Source: Symbiodinium natans (taxonomy: Eukaryota; Sar; Dinophyceae; Suessiales; Symbiodiniaceae). Taken from it: a DNA stretch of 64,000 bases. Numbering within the stretch: position 1 is the first letter of the stretch; each line of letters starts with the position of its first letter. A model generated the notes under the pieces. The model was given only the letters and a program-made list of their open reading frames with translations. It was not told the DNA's origin and did not search any database. Made by a program: the position numbers and the translations under genes. The stretch covers positions 312,501 through 376,500 of the forward strand of contig CAJNDS010002252.1 of the NCBI GenBank assembly GCA_905221605.1. The letters run 5' to 3'. Of this stretch, positions 51,701 through 64,000 are shown in pieces.

Positions 51701-53440
51701 ACTCTGTTCCCCTTCGAAGACGGCTGGTTTGAGGTAACAGCCTTTTTGACCAAGACTACAAGGGATCACGGCGTTGTAGCTAGTTTCGGAAATCCCATGG
51801 ACCGATCGAAACCTGTTTCTTTCAGATTGCTTAAACCACTTCAACGCTTCGGGCCAGTGTCGTTTCATTCGGTTGAGGGTCTCGATTCCGACTGCGGTTC
51901 GTTGACAACCGGTGTCGATGGTAGCGTAGGCATCATCGTCTGACACATACTGCTCTTCACTAAACATGACATCGTTAGACCTTCGGGACATATATGCTCG
52001 CTCATCCGTGGGCTCCGAAGTGCCGGAGGAAGGCTCCCCCTTTCCGTAGCCCTTTGGCTCTAAACTATCAGCGGAATCAAAAACTCCTTCAGGATCGAAG
52101 GTGGTAGAGGTCGCTGGAGGGATCGTCTCCTCCAGGAAGTGGCAAAACATCACGTCGTCGTCATCCTCGATTTCGAGCTCGAGGAGGTGAGCTGAATGGG
52201 CCGTTGCCTCATTGGATGCTGAAGGCGGATTCGTGCACTCCTTCTTCCAGTGCCCAATCTTCCCACATCGTCGGCATCTGGTTCTCTGCTTCAGCTCCGT
52301 AATGCTCATCTTGTACATGCCCGGCCGGATCGGTCCTTGCCCTGTTCCTCGGAGAGGCCGTTGTCCATAACCTCTGCTGAGCTCCTTGTCCTTCTTGATC
52401 TGGGCCGACTGCATGTAGGTCTTCTTTCGTTCTTTTACCATCATGGCCAAGATCTCAGCGGCTTCGTTTTCCTCGAAGACCCCGAGCTCGTCGTCGAAGT
52501 CCTGGGCCTGATCCTCGACCAAGTCCGCCAAGTAGTGCTCCATCTCCTGGAGCTCCTCGTCCTCCTTCGGGTTCTCTGTCTCCTCGGGTGGCTCCATCAG
52601 GTGAATCCCTGAAGTCGACTTGGTCCTGGTAGCCGTGGAGCTCTCCGAGCCGAGGTGGGACGCCTGGAGCTTGGCCTCGTTCTTCCGGAGCCATTTCTTC
52701 ACCTCAAGGGGCTCGATGGATCCGTGGGTGTAGTTGAGCAAGGCCTTGATGTCGTTGTCCGTGAGCTGCAGGGCGTTGATCAGCAGGAACCCTTTATAGA
52801 TGCTCGGCAAGTTCACCTTGTGCTCTGCCACCTTTCTTTCCGCTGCCTCCCATCGTGCCAGGAACTGCCGCGCCGACTCTTGTCGTTGCCTCTTCATGTG
52901 GTAGGTCACCCTGGCAAGCGATGCCAGCAGGTGCTCCTCCTGGTCGTCGCCGTAGTACTCGGGGGTGTTCATCTTGTCCAGGAGGATGTCGGCATTGGTC
53001 GGGTCTTGAAGCCATGCCACGTCCTTGGCAAGGTGTTTGAAGTCCTGGAAGGGAGTGTCGGCGAGGGCCTTGAGTAAGAGGGGTCCGCGTGTGCGAGGCC
53101 TCGCCTTGGTTGTGCTTACCCATAGCTTCGCTCTGATCAGGTAGTCCTCGAACGGGGTGCTCGTCCCATCCCATGCCGGTGGAGGGCCTGCGTTCGTCCT
53201 GAAGCTGCTGTCGCCGTCCTCATCGTCCTCATCTTCTCGTCGCCTCATTCGCCCACTTGCTCGGCCTTGTCTTTGCTCCCGGAGCCACCGCCGGAACAGG
53301 GCCACTTCTTCATCATCGTCTTCTCGGCGTAGTGGGGAAAAACCTGGCGGTCTATCCGAGGCGAATCCGGACTGCCTCTCGTCATGGCTGTCGCTTCCCG
53401 GCACCGGAACTTCCATCGGGTCGGGTGCTTCCCGGCTCAT
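45743..53440 (-). CDS. Element 2 Gag-Pol polyprotein (copia-type), 2565 codons
   Basis: ATG at 53440; the stop TGA lies in the 3' LTR. Gag with an arginine-rich N-terminus and CCHC knuckle C389-x2-C392-x4-H397-x4-C402. Protease DTG at 509-511 (ATIDTGCQRTAVG). Integrase zinc site HNGLGHP ... CSVC at about 1365-1401 and core D1430, D1489, E1524. Reverse transcriptase with FLDFTQAFHSGD (Asp about 2002) and the catalytic pair in VATDDLLHGG (about 2097), an ATDD variant of YVDD. RNase H follows to about 2545 (TDASWGN, AECQALVSG, DSKSLYD, DSLTKN). Integrase before reverse transcriptase is the Ty1/copia order. Residues about 663-1055 have shadow-like composition and coincide with another ORF. Confidence 0.9.
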   Translation of the reverse strand: MSREAPDPMEVPVPGSDSHDERQSGFASDRPPGFSPLRREDDDEEVALFRRWLREQRQGRASGRMRRREDEDDEDGDSSFRTNAGPPPAWDGTSTPFEDYLIRAKLWVSTTKARPRTRGPLLLKALADTPFQDFKHLAKDVAWLQDPTNADILLDKMNTPEYYGDDQEEHLLASLARVTYHMKRQRQESARQFLARWEAAERKVAEHKVNLPSIYKGFLLINALQLTDNDIKALLNYTHGSIEPLEVKKWLRKNEAKLQASHLGSESSTATRTKSTSGIHLMEPPEETENPKEDEELQEMEHYLADLVEDQAQDFDDELGVFEENEAAEILAMMVKERKKTYMQSAQIKKDKELSRGYGQRPLRGTGQGPIRPGMYKMSITELKQRTRCRRCGKIGHWKKECTNPPSASNEATAHSAHLLELEIEDDDDVMFCHFLEETIPPATSTTFDPEGVFDSADSLEPKGYGKGEPSSGTSEPTDERAYMSRRSNDVMFSEEQYVSDDDAYATIDTGCQRTAVGIETLNRMKRHWPEALKWFKQSERNRFRSVHGISETSYNAVIPCSLGQKGCYLKPAVFEGEQSRTAPFLISLKFLRHCKAVIHLELEEPCLYLSGTGVKVPIRFGPSGALRIPLNNFTPRMLLHLRQAESRIQDSLSNEFEVLNLHATSAAPALQADHRRSPGQRVPRGHDSFAEQAGPGRRGGAEDLVDRQVVDQNGHQAVAHRATGASADPKLLSTVGGASLRGRARTVGRTPPASLHGAPLGNHHDDPEAARGPVPELPGHERQPRPKRTDKEPTNDTDVGLGSTINTQDGMAGTTDSEGVLADATQRIELVQRVTDTTDTRRKPSSPSTKPADRVGGQLRCGKPGGLRDGQLPGGGEPADREPPGQEPARERTTPRSGDLVRPDSQVPLRPDSGRGGHPQAERELPQDVLAMSQPAGQGSVSVLPVDGGATADSRPLQGPPRHGAAHGESLLTSRTSVSHGAASMRSSVQGEVGLQPLCRSRAMPDLLQGDQVCPEAAASDTDKDRLDDSITSRDADGGRGLCRVPGMAARTAAMNDIIEEQGADLSRRKRRQIREALRKTERRWHDLFGIICTEELLRDPKGQLVLRALQPKEEKQGQHHQLQRLTGLPIHECRYLVRPPRETPRTTGCICLVKAENLKGPPESELEHLKRWKPDLVVVWQGGSEVCVCQDIAQFCQKLQVSCMLAEPNRPAPGKESHAHHRKQNGDEARYVTRVVSKDLTAAMAAARQFLSITLGIAIAKVYQFDYREQAYETLNLSRSLSQELRALQQGRHEVLHNEHESGGDVRAEQDRPPGPDEEREQAPGDEDPDQGVPRPDPDEGREQAPGEEDPDRTKMLKALVRRAHNGLGHPHKDRFCRILKAAKAGDEIIKIAQEMECSVCRRFDETRPQRRAAPPKEYGVNEIVGLDTLWLPTNEGTEKKLALNIIDLSSHFQMIIPIRSANPEAAWLAYQQWTRVFGPPRQLYIDQGPEFKGVFRSRATQEGTHVEPSSLESPFQRGVTERHGKTFKVILAKALAEKPCTTNEQWKMMVDTAIMVKNRMTNRGGYSPVQRVLGYLPRLPGGLLSSDTVDLEASHPTLVGDRKMIEAMEMRKAAAKGFFEADCDQALRNVLHAGPRPQAEYEAGQMVYFYRIGHSKKGRKLPDLWCGPARIIMTDLPSTLWLSYQGGIVKASPERVRPASEEERLTISGWLDGLTKAREDFERDPRRGYLDLSTEPLPDLPEEDPEDKEESTGDRTEPLDRPPEVTRRVRRKTDPMLLQQPVHAGQGNDEAEPEQREETLVNGDQEEQDRESGQPSSSSGVIRHWENLEETDQHNEPPTKRSRIQLLEIYYAKLETLFKARQRKEIKLKDLNKHDLECFLRAASKEVNNNLETKAYEVLTPEESDRIRRTRSERIMESRFVRTAKPLEPGDIDKAKADELLLQEDFGGPCKAKARHVMKGFSENGAEEFDAATPQATRDGVMAITQIIASKGYRLGFLDFTQAFHSGDPIERELYAEQPPEGIPGLQKGQLLRLRKTCYGLVDGPMAWFKHLRKVLTKELGYTQSVIDPCVYYLHNDQARGWDSLEGVIAVATDDLLHGGTEQHMKKMEYLNKKYKLGKFQYGEGRFTGKNFKTMPDGSIYVDQDHYLQEKIETIPLDKARKAQRYSYCTEDEVARLRSLIGAMAWLAKETRPDICGRVALLQQCFPKPRVKDIVQANTLAQEALRFPAGIRVAPIPIERLRVSTVTDASWGNAMEENPVEQNRGDYWVETETQWIRFHKSPRRTLFHPGMTPGGPDLHRLRPDRETYFNEDGEMKQYRDQWPKSTKLRSKDQASWTGKTVFYKDNQGIKAEGIQEHFLQNARTSSQGGHIIIYHDANLQYEPWSQVTVASWKSYRLKRKVVNTLAAECQALVSGIGNVHWHRFLLVEAQNDQQQDRDWEKRLDRMSFLAVTDSKSLYDTLSRQTCPHSQVEDKRTAIDVSILKRDLEGVGTIRWIDGRNMISDSLTKNVGGSYLRFVMTKGQWTLNEQGFTELHKHAGNECHFVCNGLWNDNVDQKKLGPV
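45748..45765 (-). promoter_or_regulatory. Polypurine-like stretch of element 2
   Basis: In sense AAAAGAAGTTAGGACCGG, purine-rich with four pyrimidines, directly before the 3' LTR. It also encodes the last polyprotein residues. Confidence 0.5.
50272..51453 (-). CDS. Element 2 overlapping ORF: GRF-type zinc-finger protein, 393 aa
   Basis: Open in a different frame inside the polyprotein region between protease and integrase, starting MQPQPLQRFKPITDAPLDNA. It looks like the truly coding frame there. It has a GRF-type zinc finger at about 246-286 (CHCDRTAG, then YLRTFWRCHNPPGKDQCRFF followed by QW) and a second Cys/His cluster at about 322-344 (CGHQYKVKSGCNHF, then CRTC). The same DNA in the polyprotein frame is a proline/arginine/glycine string. 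The stop overlaps an ATG (ATGA) opening MNDIIEEQGADL in the polyprotein frame, ahead of integrase. GRF fingers bind nucleic acid in known proteins. An accessory nucleocapsid-like role is inference. Confidence 0.7.
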   Translation of the reverse strand: MQPQPLQRFKPITDAPLDNAFLVAMIPSPSKRAREDAAELRTWWIVKSWTRMVIKLSLIVRPVLRLIQSFFRPSVVQAYEVVREQWEELPLRAFMELHSEITTTIRKQHEDQYQNFLDMNDNRDPKGPTRSQPTTPTSDWAAPSTPKMGWQGPPTLKESWPMRPKGSSSSSGSRTPQTRGENRQARARSQRTESEASSDVGSLVDFEMVNSQEEENPPTENLQDKNLQENVLRLGAEILFDQIPRCHCDRTAGVEVTLKQNENYLRTFWRCHNPPGKDQCRFFQWTAVQPLTADHYKALRDTVQPMGSRYSPRELLCHMVQQVCGHQYKVKSGCNHFVDRERCRTCYKVTKFVRKQQQATPTRTGSTTPSPAGMPTVAEDYAEYLEWRREQQR

Positions 53441-53513
53441 GACTACTGTACACTTGCTGTAGCTAAGCTGGTCCAGCCACTATACCCAAAAACCGCCCCC
53501 GGAACTAAACCGA

Positions 53514-53527
53514 AGGCTCCGCTACCA
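53514..53527 (-). promoter_or_regulatory. Primer-binding site of element 2
   Basis: TGGTAGCGGAGCCT on the minus strand begins one base after the 5' LTR. TGGTAGC complements a tRNA ending GCUACCA, as animal initiator methionine tRNAs do; the rest of the match needs the host tRNA set. Confidence 0.6.
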
Positions 53528-53528
53528 C

Positions 53529-53695
53529 TGTAGTTGGCTAGGATACTCCGGCTGGCCAGACTAAGCGACAGCGAGTGCAAGGCGAATGCCTTTTCCCCGT
53601 GCATTCGCACACTGCTATCGAAGTTGGCTACGCGGACCCCTTTGATCCATTGGATCGTGGAATGGATGTTGATCAAGCCCCACAAACGAATCACA
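53529..53695 (-). repeat. 5' LTR of element 2
   Basis: In sense, TGTGATTCGTTTGTGGGG ... CCAACTACA, canonical TG...CA. 167 bp, short for a copia LTR. Confidence 0.9.
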
Positions 53696-53749
53696 TAGGG
53701 TTTAGGGTTTAGGGTTGAGGGTTTAGGGTTTAGGGTTTGAGCCACCTCA

Positions 53750-53865
53750 CTTGGTAGCCCAGTGGTACCCTTTTCCTTTTTTTGGGGTTCAAGGTTCCCT
53801 TATAAAGTAAATAACCAACCCCGAAAAGGGTAGCCTTACTGTGATGTTATGCTTTCTGGGCTAAG
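53750..53865. mobile_element. MITE family B copy
   Basis: CTTGGTAGCCCAGTGGTACCC ... TTTCTGGGCTAAG, core TTCCCTTATAAAGTAAATAA. It lies 50 bp from element 2. Confidence 0.65.
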
Positions 53866-54512
53866 CTGAACCACGCCAGAAGTCTCTGAAGCGCCCTCAA
53901 ATTCCCCGAGCTCTAAATCTGAAGTCCCACACCGTTGGTTTAGGGTTTAGGGTTTAGGGTTGGGTTTAGGGTTTAGGGCTTAAAGTTGAGGACAGCTTAG
54001 TGGTCCCACATACGTCAGGGAGGATGTTCGTCGAATGGGGCATCTGACCCTTTCATTTCTCAGGGCAGATGTCGTTCCCAAGCGGAGTTCGTCCCTTGGG
54101 GAGCCTGAAGGAGGTTTACGGCGCCTTGTTTAGAGGCTTTAGGCTTTAGGCTTTAGGCTTTAGGCTTTAGGCTTTAGGCTTTAGGCTTAGGCTTTAGGCT
54201 TTAGGGTTTAGGGTTTAGGGTTTAGGGTTTAGGGCACCCTGGTGCTGCGAAGGTGCCTTCAACTTCAGGGTGTTGGTGTGCGTCTTCGGAACGCAAAAGC
54301 ATAAACCTAAGCCCCTGAGGTTGACAAAACCCTTAGCCTTAGCTTTAACCTCTCAACCCCCTACGAAAAACTCCCAAGCCTGGGACACGCCCTACATCCC
54401 AAACGGCGCAGATGAGGCGTTTCGCCTAAACCCTAAACCCTAAACCCTAACCCCTAACCCCTAACCCCTAACCCCTAAACCCTAAACCCTAAACCGTGAG
54501 GCGTTTCGCCTC
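53866..54512. other. Telomere-like tracts, TTTAGGC array and flanked CCCTAAA tract
   Basis: About ten GCTTTAG units (TTTAGGC variant) at 54130-54203. At 54427-54496 a CCCTAAA/CCCCTAA tract is bracketed by the same 14-mer, TGAGGCGTTTCGCC (54413-54426 and 54497-54510). No gene seen. Confidence 0.75.
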
Positions 54513-54514
54513 AT

Positions 54515-54600
54515 CTGGCTGCTCCTTCTGCCTCTTTGCTCCGCCACCGGCTGCCTTCGACAGACGAGGACGCTCTGGCGATGCGCAAGTTTTCATCGAC
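54515..54600 (+). CDS. Candidate exon
   Basis: Frame LAAPSASLLRHRLPSTDEDA then LAMRKFSST, open, between repeats. Edges unclear. Confidence 0.3.
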
Positions 54601-54609
54601 TCGGTTTTT

Positions 54610-55600
54610 CAGGGTTTAGGGTTTAGAGCTCAGGGCCTCTGGCCGCCCAGGTAGCCCTAAACCCTAAACCCTAAACCCTAAACCCTAAACCCTAAACCCT
54701 AAACCCTAAACCCTAAACTCCTCAGACCTTGGGGGCGCTTAGGACTTTTATCACGTGGAAGCCTTTGCGCGGCTTAGATTGAAAAATCGGAACCCAGCAA
54801 TCCTCGGCTCCTGCACCAGCAACACTGAGCTCCGAAGTCGAAACCTAAAACCTTGGAGGGTTGAGGGTTTAGGGTTTGGGGTTTAGGGTTTAGGGTTTGA
54901 GGTTTGGGGTTTGGGGTTTAGGGTTTAGGGTTCGCCGAGCTCTTTTTTTGGGATTACGAATTTAGGGTTTCTAAGGTTGGGATGTTCGCCCTGATAGGGC
55001 CACAAAAAGGAGTATCGTGGGAGATCCCCTTATAAGGGTTTAGGGTTTAGGGTTTAGAGTTTAGGGTTTAGGTTGGGATGTTCACCCTTATACGAATAGT
55101 CCTTCATCGGGATTATAGTACTCCCCCTACAAATGATCCCTCTCTTCAGGACTGTTCGTATAAGGGGGAACATCGCAGGATTGAGGGCTTACAGGGTTCG
55201 TTTGGGTTTCTTCAGGGTTTTTCAGTTTTTTTGTGTTTTGTTTTTCAGGGTTCCGGCGTCTAGCATCTACGGTTTAGCTCCAGTTGGGGCTGTTCCTTCT
55301 TATAACTCCCGCGTTCAGTACGGATCCCATTACTAGGGTGACTGTGGCTGCTCGGGGTATAGGGTTGAGGGTTCAGAGTCCCCGACCCCAAGCCCAAAAC
55401 CCTCGAATTCTTGAGCTCTTTTCCCAAGGAGAAATGCTACTGGGCTTTGTGAGTCCTGAACGATGTGCCTCAAACCCTACAAGAAACTCTGAGCCCAAAA
55501 CTCTGGACACAAACCTTAAACCCCAAACCGGCCAAAACCCCTAAACCCCAACCCTAAGCCCCAAGCGACGGTCCCCCTTCCGGTTTGGGTTTACAACCGC
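54610..55600. other. Telomere-like tracts and MITE family D copy
   Basis: At 55078-55174: GATGTTCACCCTTATACGAA TAGTCCT ... AGGACTGTTCGTATAAGGGG GAACATC, 97 bp, related to 24102-24203. A partial copy lies near 54977. Remaining sequence is TTTAGGG/CCCTAAA variants. Confidence 0.65.
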
Positions 55601-55602
55601 AG

Positions 55603-55680
55603 AGCAATCCAGTGCTCAAGCGCGCCAGGCGAGCCCATGTGCTCAGTTGCCTTGAGGAAACGTTTCCGTGCGCCTTCCAG
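55603..55680 (+). CDS. Candidate exon
   Basis: ACCGCAG acceptor, SNPVLKRARRAHVLSCLEET then FPCAFQ, ending CAG/AAAATC. Open and protein-like, gene unknown. Confidence 0.4.
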
Positions 55681-56134
55681 AAAATCAGGGTTTAGGGTGT
55701 AGGGTTAGGGCCTGGGGTTTGGGGTTTAGGGTTTAGGGTTTATAGGGTTTAGGGTTTAGGACTTGGGGTTTAGGGTTTTGGGTTCGGGGCTCAGGGTTTA
55801 GGGCTTACAGAGTTCAGTTTTTGGGATGAAGGAGGTTTGTGGTTTAGGGCTTAGGGTTGCTTCGGGCATCCGGGTTCAGGGTCTTGGGGTATGGTTCGTA
55901 CGTAGGGAGTGTAGAGATGAGCACACCGACCAAGCGCCGGGTCACGCAACACACCCGCAACACAGGGACTGCTTTTTTGCAGATATAGGAGTCAAAAACC
56001 CTCAGGCCTCCTTCCTGAGCTCTAGCTTAGGGTTTAGGGTTTAGGGTTCAGGGTTTAGGGTTTGGGGTTTAGGGTTTAGGGCTTGGGGGAAGCAAGTGTA
56101 GGAAGTTTCAGATCAACCCTTAAAACCCTGTGAG

Positions 56135-56265
56135 GTACCTTGCCTTCATTCCCACCTGCGCTATCTGGATCCTCCGCCTGGTCTCTGATCCGCCCTCGGC
56201 ACTGAGCGATGCCGACGGCCTTGCCTTCTGGCTGCTGACATCTCTGGGCGCGTCCTGGTTCTTTG
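56135..56265 (+). CDS. Candidate membrane exon upstream of the ABC gene
   Basis: GTGAG/G acceptor, one base then YLAFIPTCAIWILRLVSDPP, a short polar loop, and GLAFWLLTSLGASWFF. Two hydrophobic segments suit the N-terminal membrane part of an ABC transporter or a separate membrane protein. Confidence 0.4.
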
Positions 56266-56279
56266 AGCACAGACTTTAC

Positions 56280-57255
56280 ACCCCTAGGGATACTTGCGAA
56301 TATTGTTTTAATTGTTGAGGTACTTGAACACCTGAGAAACGGCCAAAGTTTTTGCTTTTGCTAGAATTTCCAAGTTCTGTATTTACCCTGGAGCCCGAAG
56401 ATAACCTGGCACAAGGATTGGGGTTCTTAAAGTAAGGCTTGGGACAAAGTACGTCGACTTCCCTTAGGGTGAGTGCAAGGCGCAAAAAGAGCTCGCTAAG
56501 CCCCGCCAGAGCCAAAATAGGAATGGGCCCCTTCGGGGGTCTCTTAACGCTAAACTGCAACCCTAAGCCCCAAACCCGAAGCCTGGACCCCAAACCTCAG
56601 ACCCTATACCCTAAACCAAAAAGCCCAAACCCCGAACCCCAAAACCCTCAACCCTAAACCCTAAACCCCTAGCCTCCAAAGCCTTTCCTCCCAAGTTTTT
56701 TGTCCCAGGTGCTTTGCGGTCTGGGGGAGGGCCGCAGCAGCCTTGGGTGGCTGAGGAGATCCTTGTGCTCGTGTTCATGAGGGAATATCGGAATATCGGA
56801 TTTCCTGTTTAGGGGTCCAGGGGTTTTGACGCCCCAACCCCAATCTCCCCGAGTGCAATTTGTAGGATCCCCTCACACACTTTGTGGAATTCAAGAATCG
56901 GAGTAGGACCTCTCATACACTTAAAGGGGTGAACGGAGATCCATGGCTCAGCGGGGTGCTCCCGAAGCCCTGAGCCTTGAGCCTGACAAGCAACGCCCGT
57001 ATACAGAGGGGGCTCACGACTTAATTTGGAGAAATTTGACTCCCACCCAGAAGCCCGTGACCCAAGCAAGGTATAAGCAGAAAAGGCAAATCTCAGCCTC
57101 TGCCCAAACCCTGAACCCCTAAACTTCCTAGAATTCCAGAAGTCGAGTAGAACCCTAAACCCTAGAATCCACCCTACACCCTGATTAAGCCCGAAACCCT
57201 AACCCGAAACCCCAGAGTCCCGCATGCGGAGTAGATCCCTGGAAGCCCTCGAATC
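56280..57255. other. Mostly unique sequence, no supported gene
   Basis: Degenerate CCCTAAA words near 56560-56670 and 57100-57230. Open frames on both strands (56276-56593 minus, 56809-57069 minus) do not look coding. Confidence 0.4.
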
Positions 57256-57259
57256 CGGC

Positions 57260-57477
57260 AAGTAGGGTCGGAGGTTCATGGTACTTATTCACCAAGTAAA
57301 ACTGCACGTATAACTGTACTTATAACCATATTAGGGCACTTCAGGGGCTTACAAGTGGGTTGTAAGTACTCCTAAGCCCTAACCCCTAACCCCTAAACCC
57401 TAAACCCTAAACCCTAAACCCTAAACACGGTTATAATTGGCGAATAAGTACCATGAACCTCCAAGTAGAGTCGGAGG
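57260..57477. mobile_element. MITE family C copy with near-perfect inverted ends and direct repeat
   Basis: GGAGGTTCATGGTACTTATTC ACCAA at about 57270 and its inverse TTGGCGAATAAGTACCATGA ACCTCC at about 57439-57464. The 15-mer AAGTAGGGTCGGAGG (57260-57274) recurs as AAGTAGAGTCGGAGG (57463-57477), one mismatch. The inside holds a CCCTAAA tract and TGTACTTATAACC. Confidence 0.75.
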
Positions 57478-57539
57478 AGTTGCGGCGAGCGCCAGCCCGG
57501 GAGCGACAGCCTCGACGTGACTTGCCAGTCAAGAATCCT

Positions 57540-57704
57540 ACATCCTGGGTTGAGGGTTTTTGGGTTTAGGGTTTAGGGTTTAGGGTTTAGGTTTAGGGTT
57601 TAGGGTTTAGGGTTTAGGGTTTAGGGTTTAGGGTTGAGGGTTGAGGGTTGAGGGTTGAGGGTTTAGGGTTTAGGGTTTAGGGTTTAGGGTTTAGGGTTTA
57701 GGGC
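57540..57704. repeat. TTTAGGG array with TTGAGGG variants
   Basis: About 20 heptamers with a block of four TTGAGGG units (57632-57660). The last TTTAG/GG may be the acceptor of the next exon-like block (57706-57805, reading AEVELLPAPAEASAEGSQAE), an acidic linker. Confidence 0.8.
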
Positions 57705-57871
57705 TCCATTGGCTGAGGTTGAGCTGCTGCCAGCGCCCGCGGAAGCGTCAGCGGAAGGCTCCCAGGCGGAACCCGCGGGGCCGGATGCCGGCCAGAAGAA
57801 GGACCCGAAACCCTTAAAACCCGAAACCCTAGCCCTAAACCCTAAACCCTAAACCCTAAACCCTAAACCCT

Positions 57872-63915
<6,044 letters not shown>

Positions 63916-64000
63916 TTGGAGCACTGGGCATGGGGGCTTAGGGTTTAGGGGTTTAGGGGTTTAGGGGTTTGGGGTTTAGGGTTTGGGGTTTTGGGGTTTG

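Larger units (their letters stand above)
45576..53700 (-). mobile_element. LTR retrotransposon 2, Ty1/copia type, apparently intact
   Basis: Two 167-bp LTRs (45581-45747, 53529-53695), identical by eye, flanked by TAGGG (45576-45580, 53696-53700), a 5-bp target duplication inside a TTTAGGG tract. In the element's own direction (minus strand) the duplication is CCCTA. Primer-binding site, Gag, protease, integrase, reverse transcriptase, RNase H and polypurine stretch follow in Ty1/copia order. The enzyme frame has no stops, so the element may be active or very young. Confidence 0.92.

Noticed and set aside
46053-53462. Plus-strand ORFs opposite the copia polyprotein
   Set aside because: Antisense shadows of a GC-rich coding frame with clear retroelement motifs on the minus strand.

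Overview
This looks like nuclear DNA from a dinoflagellate. Four things point that way. Hundreds of interspersed plant/dinoflagellate-type telomere-like heptamers (TTTAGGG / CCCTAAA and one-base variants) fill the spaces between short coding blocks. The coding blocks are small exons, nearly all on the + strand. Their inferred introns often start with GT, GC or GA and end AG before a G, a pattern known from dinoflagellate genomes. The 3' part of the dinoflagellate spliced leader (TTTGGCTCAAG) also appears inside an LTR. I cannot name the species.

Layout. 0.3-6.5 kb: the 3' part of a spliced gene with an RRM-like exon and a long unrecognised domain; two of its introns are whole copies of a 115-bp terminal-inverted-repeat element. 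7-18 kb: short candidate exons of unrecognised gene(s) in telomere-like repeats. 19-23.9 kb: a spliced 2H-phosphoesterase (AKAP7/AKAP18-like) gene, again with the same elements as introns. 24-28.5 kb: weak candidate exons. 28.78-31.37 kb: a 2.6-kb structure bounded by inverted repeats, holding an array of perfect CTCGAG-centred palindromes and a ~90-bp AT-rich hairpin repeat. 31.48-40.33 kb: a complete LTR element (two identical 287-bp LTRs, 5-bp target duplication, primer-binding and polypurine sites). It has two long ORFs (WW domain; S1 plus six CCCH zinc fingers) and no reverse transcriptase or integrase that I can see. 40.4-45.3 kb: weak exons and small inverted-repeat elements. 45.58-53.70 kb, minus strand: an apparently intact Ty1/copia retrotransposon (two identical 167-bp LTRs, 5-bp target duplication, Gag-PR-INT-RT-RH) with an extra overlapping GRF-zinc-finger ORF. 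54-57.8 kb: repeats and weak exons, some membrane-like. 57.8-64 kb: exons of an ABCB/TAP-type ABC transporter running off the window end.

The two LTR elements inserted at the same position of the heptamer, in the same polarity: read in the sense of each element, both target duplications are CCCTA. This suggests targeted integration into telomere-like repeats, which fill the introns here. The most novel items are the zinc-finger LTR element with its ATGA-coupled ORFs, the same-register insertion of both elements, the overlapping GRF ORF, and the introner-like elements that act as introns with the reading frame kept across them.
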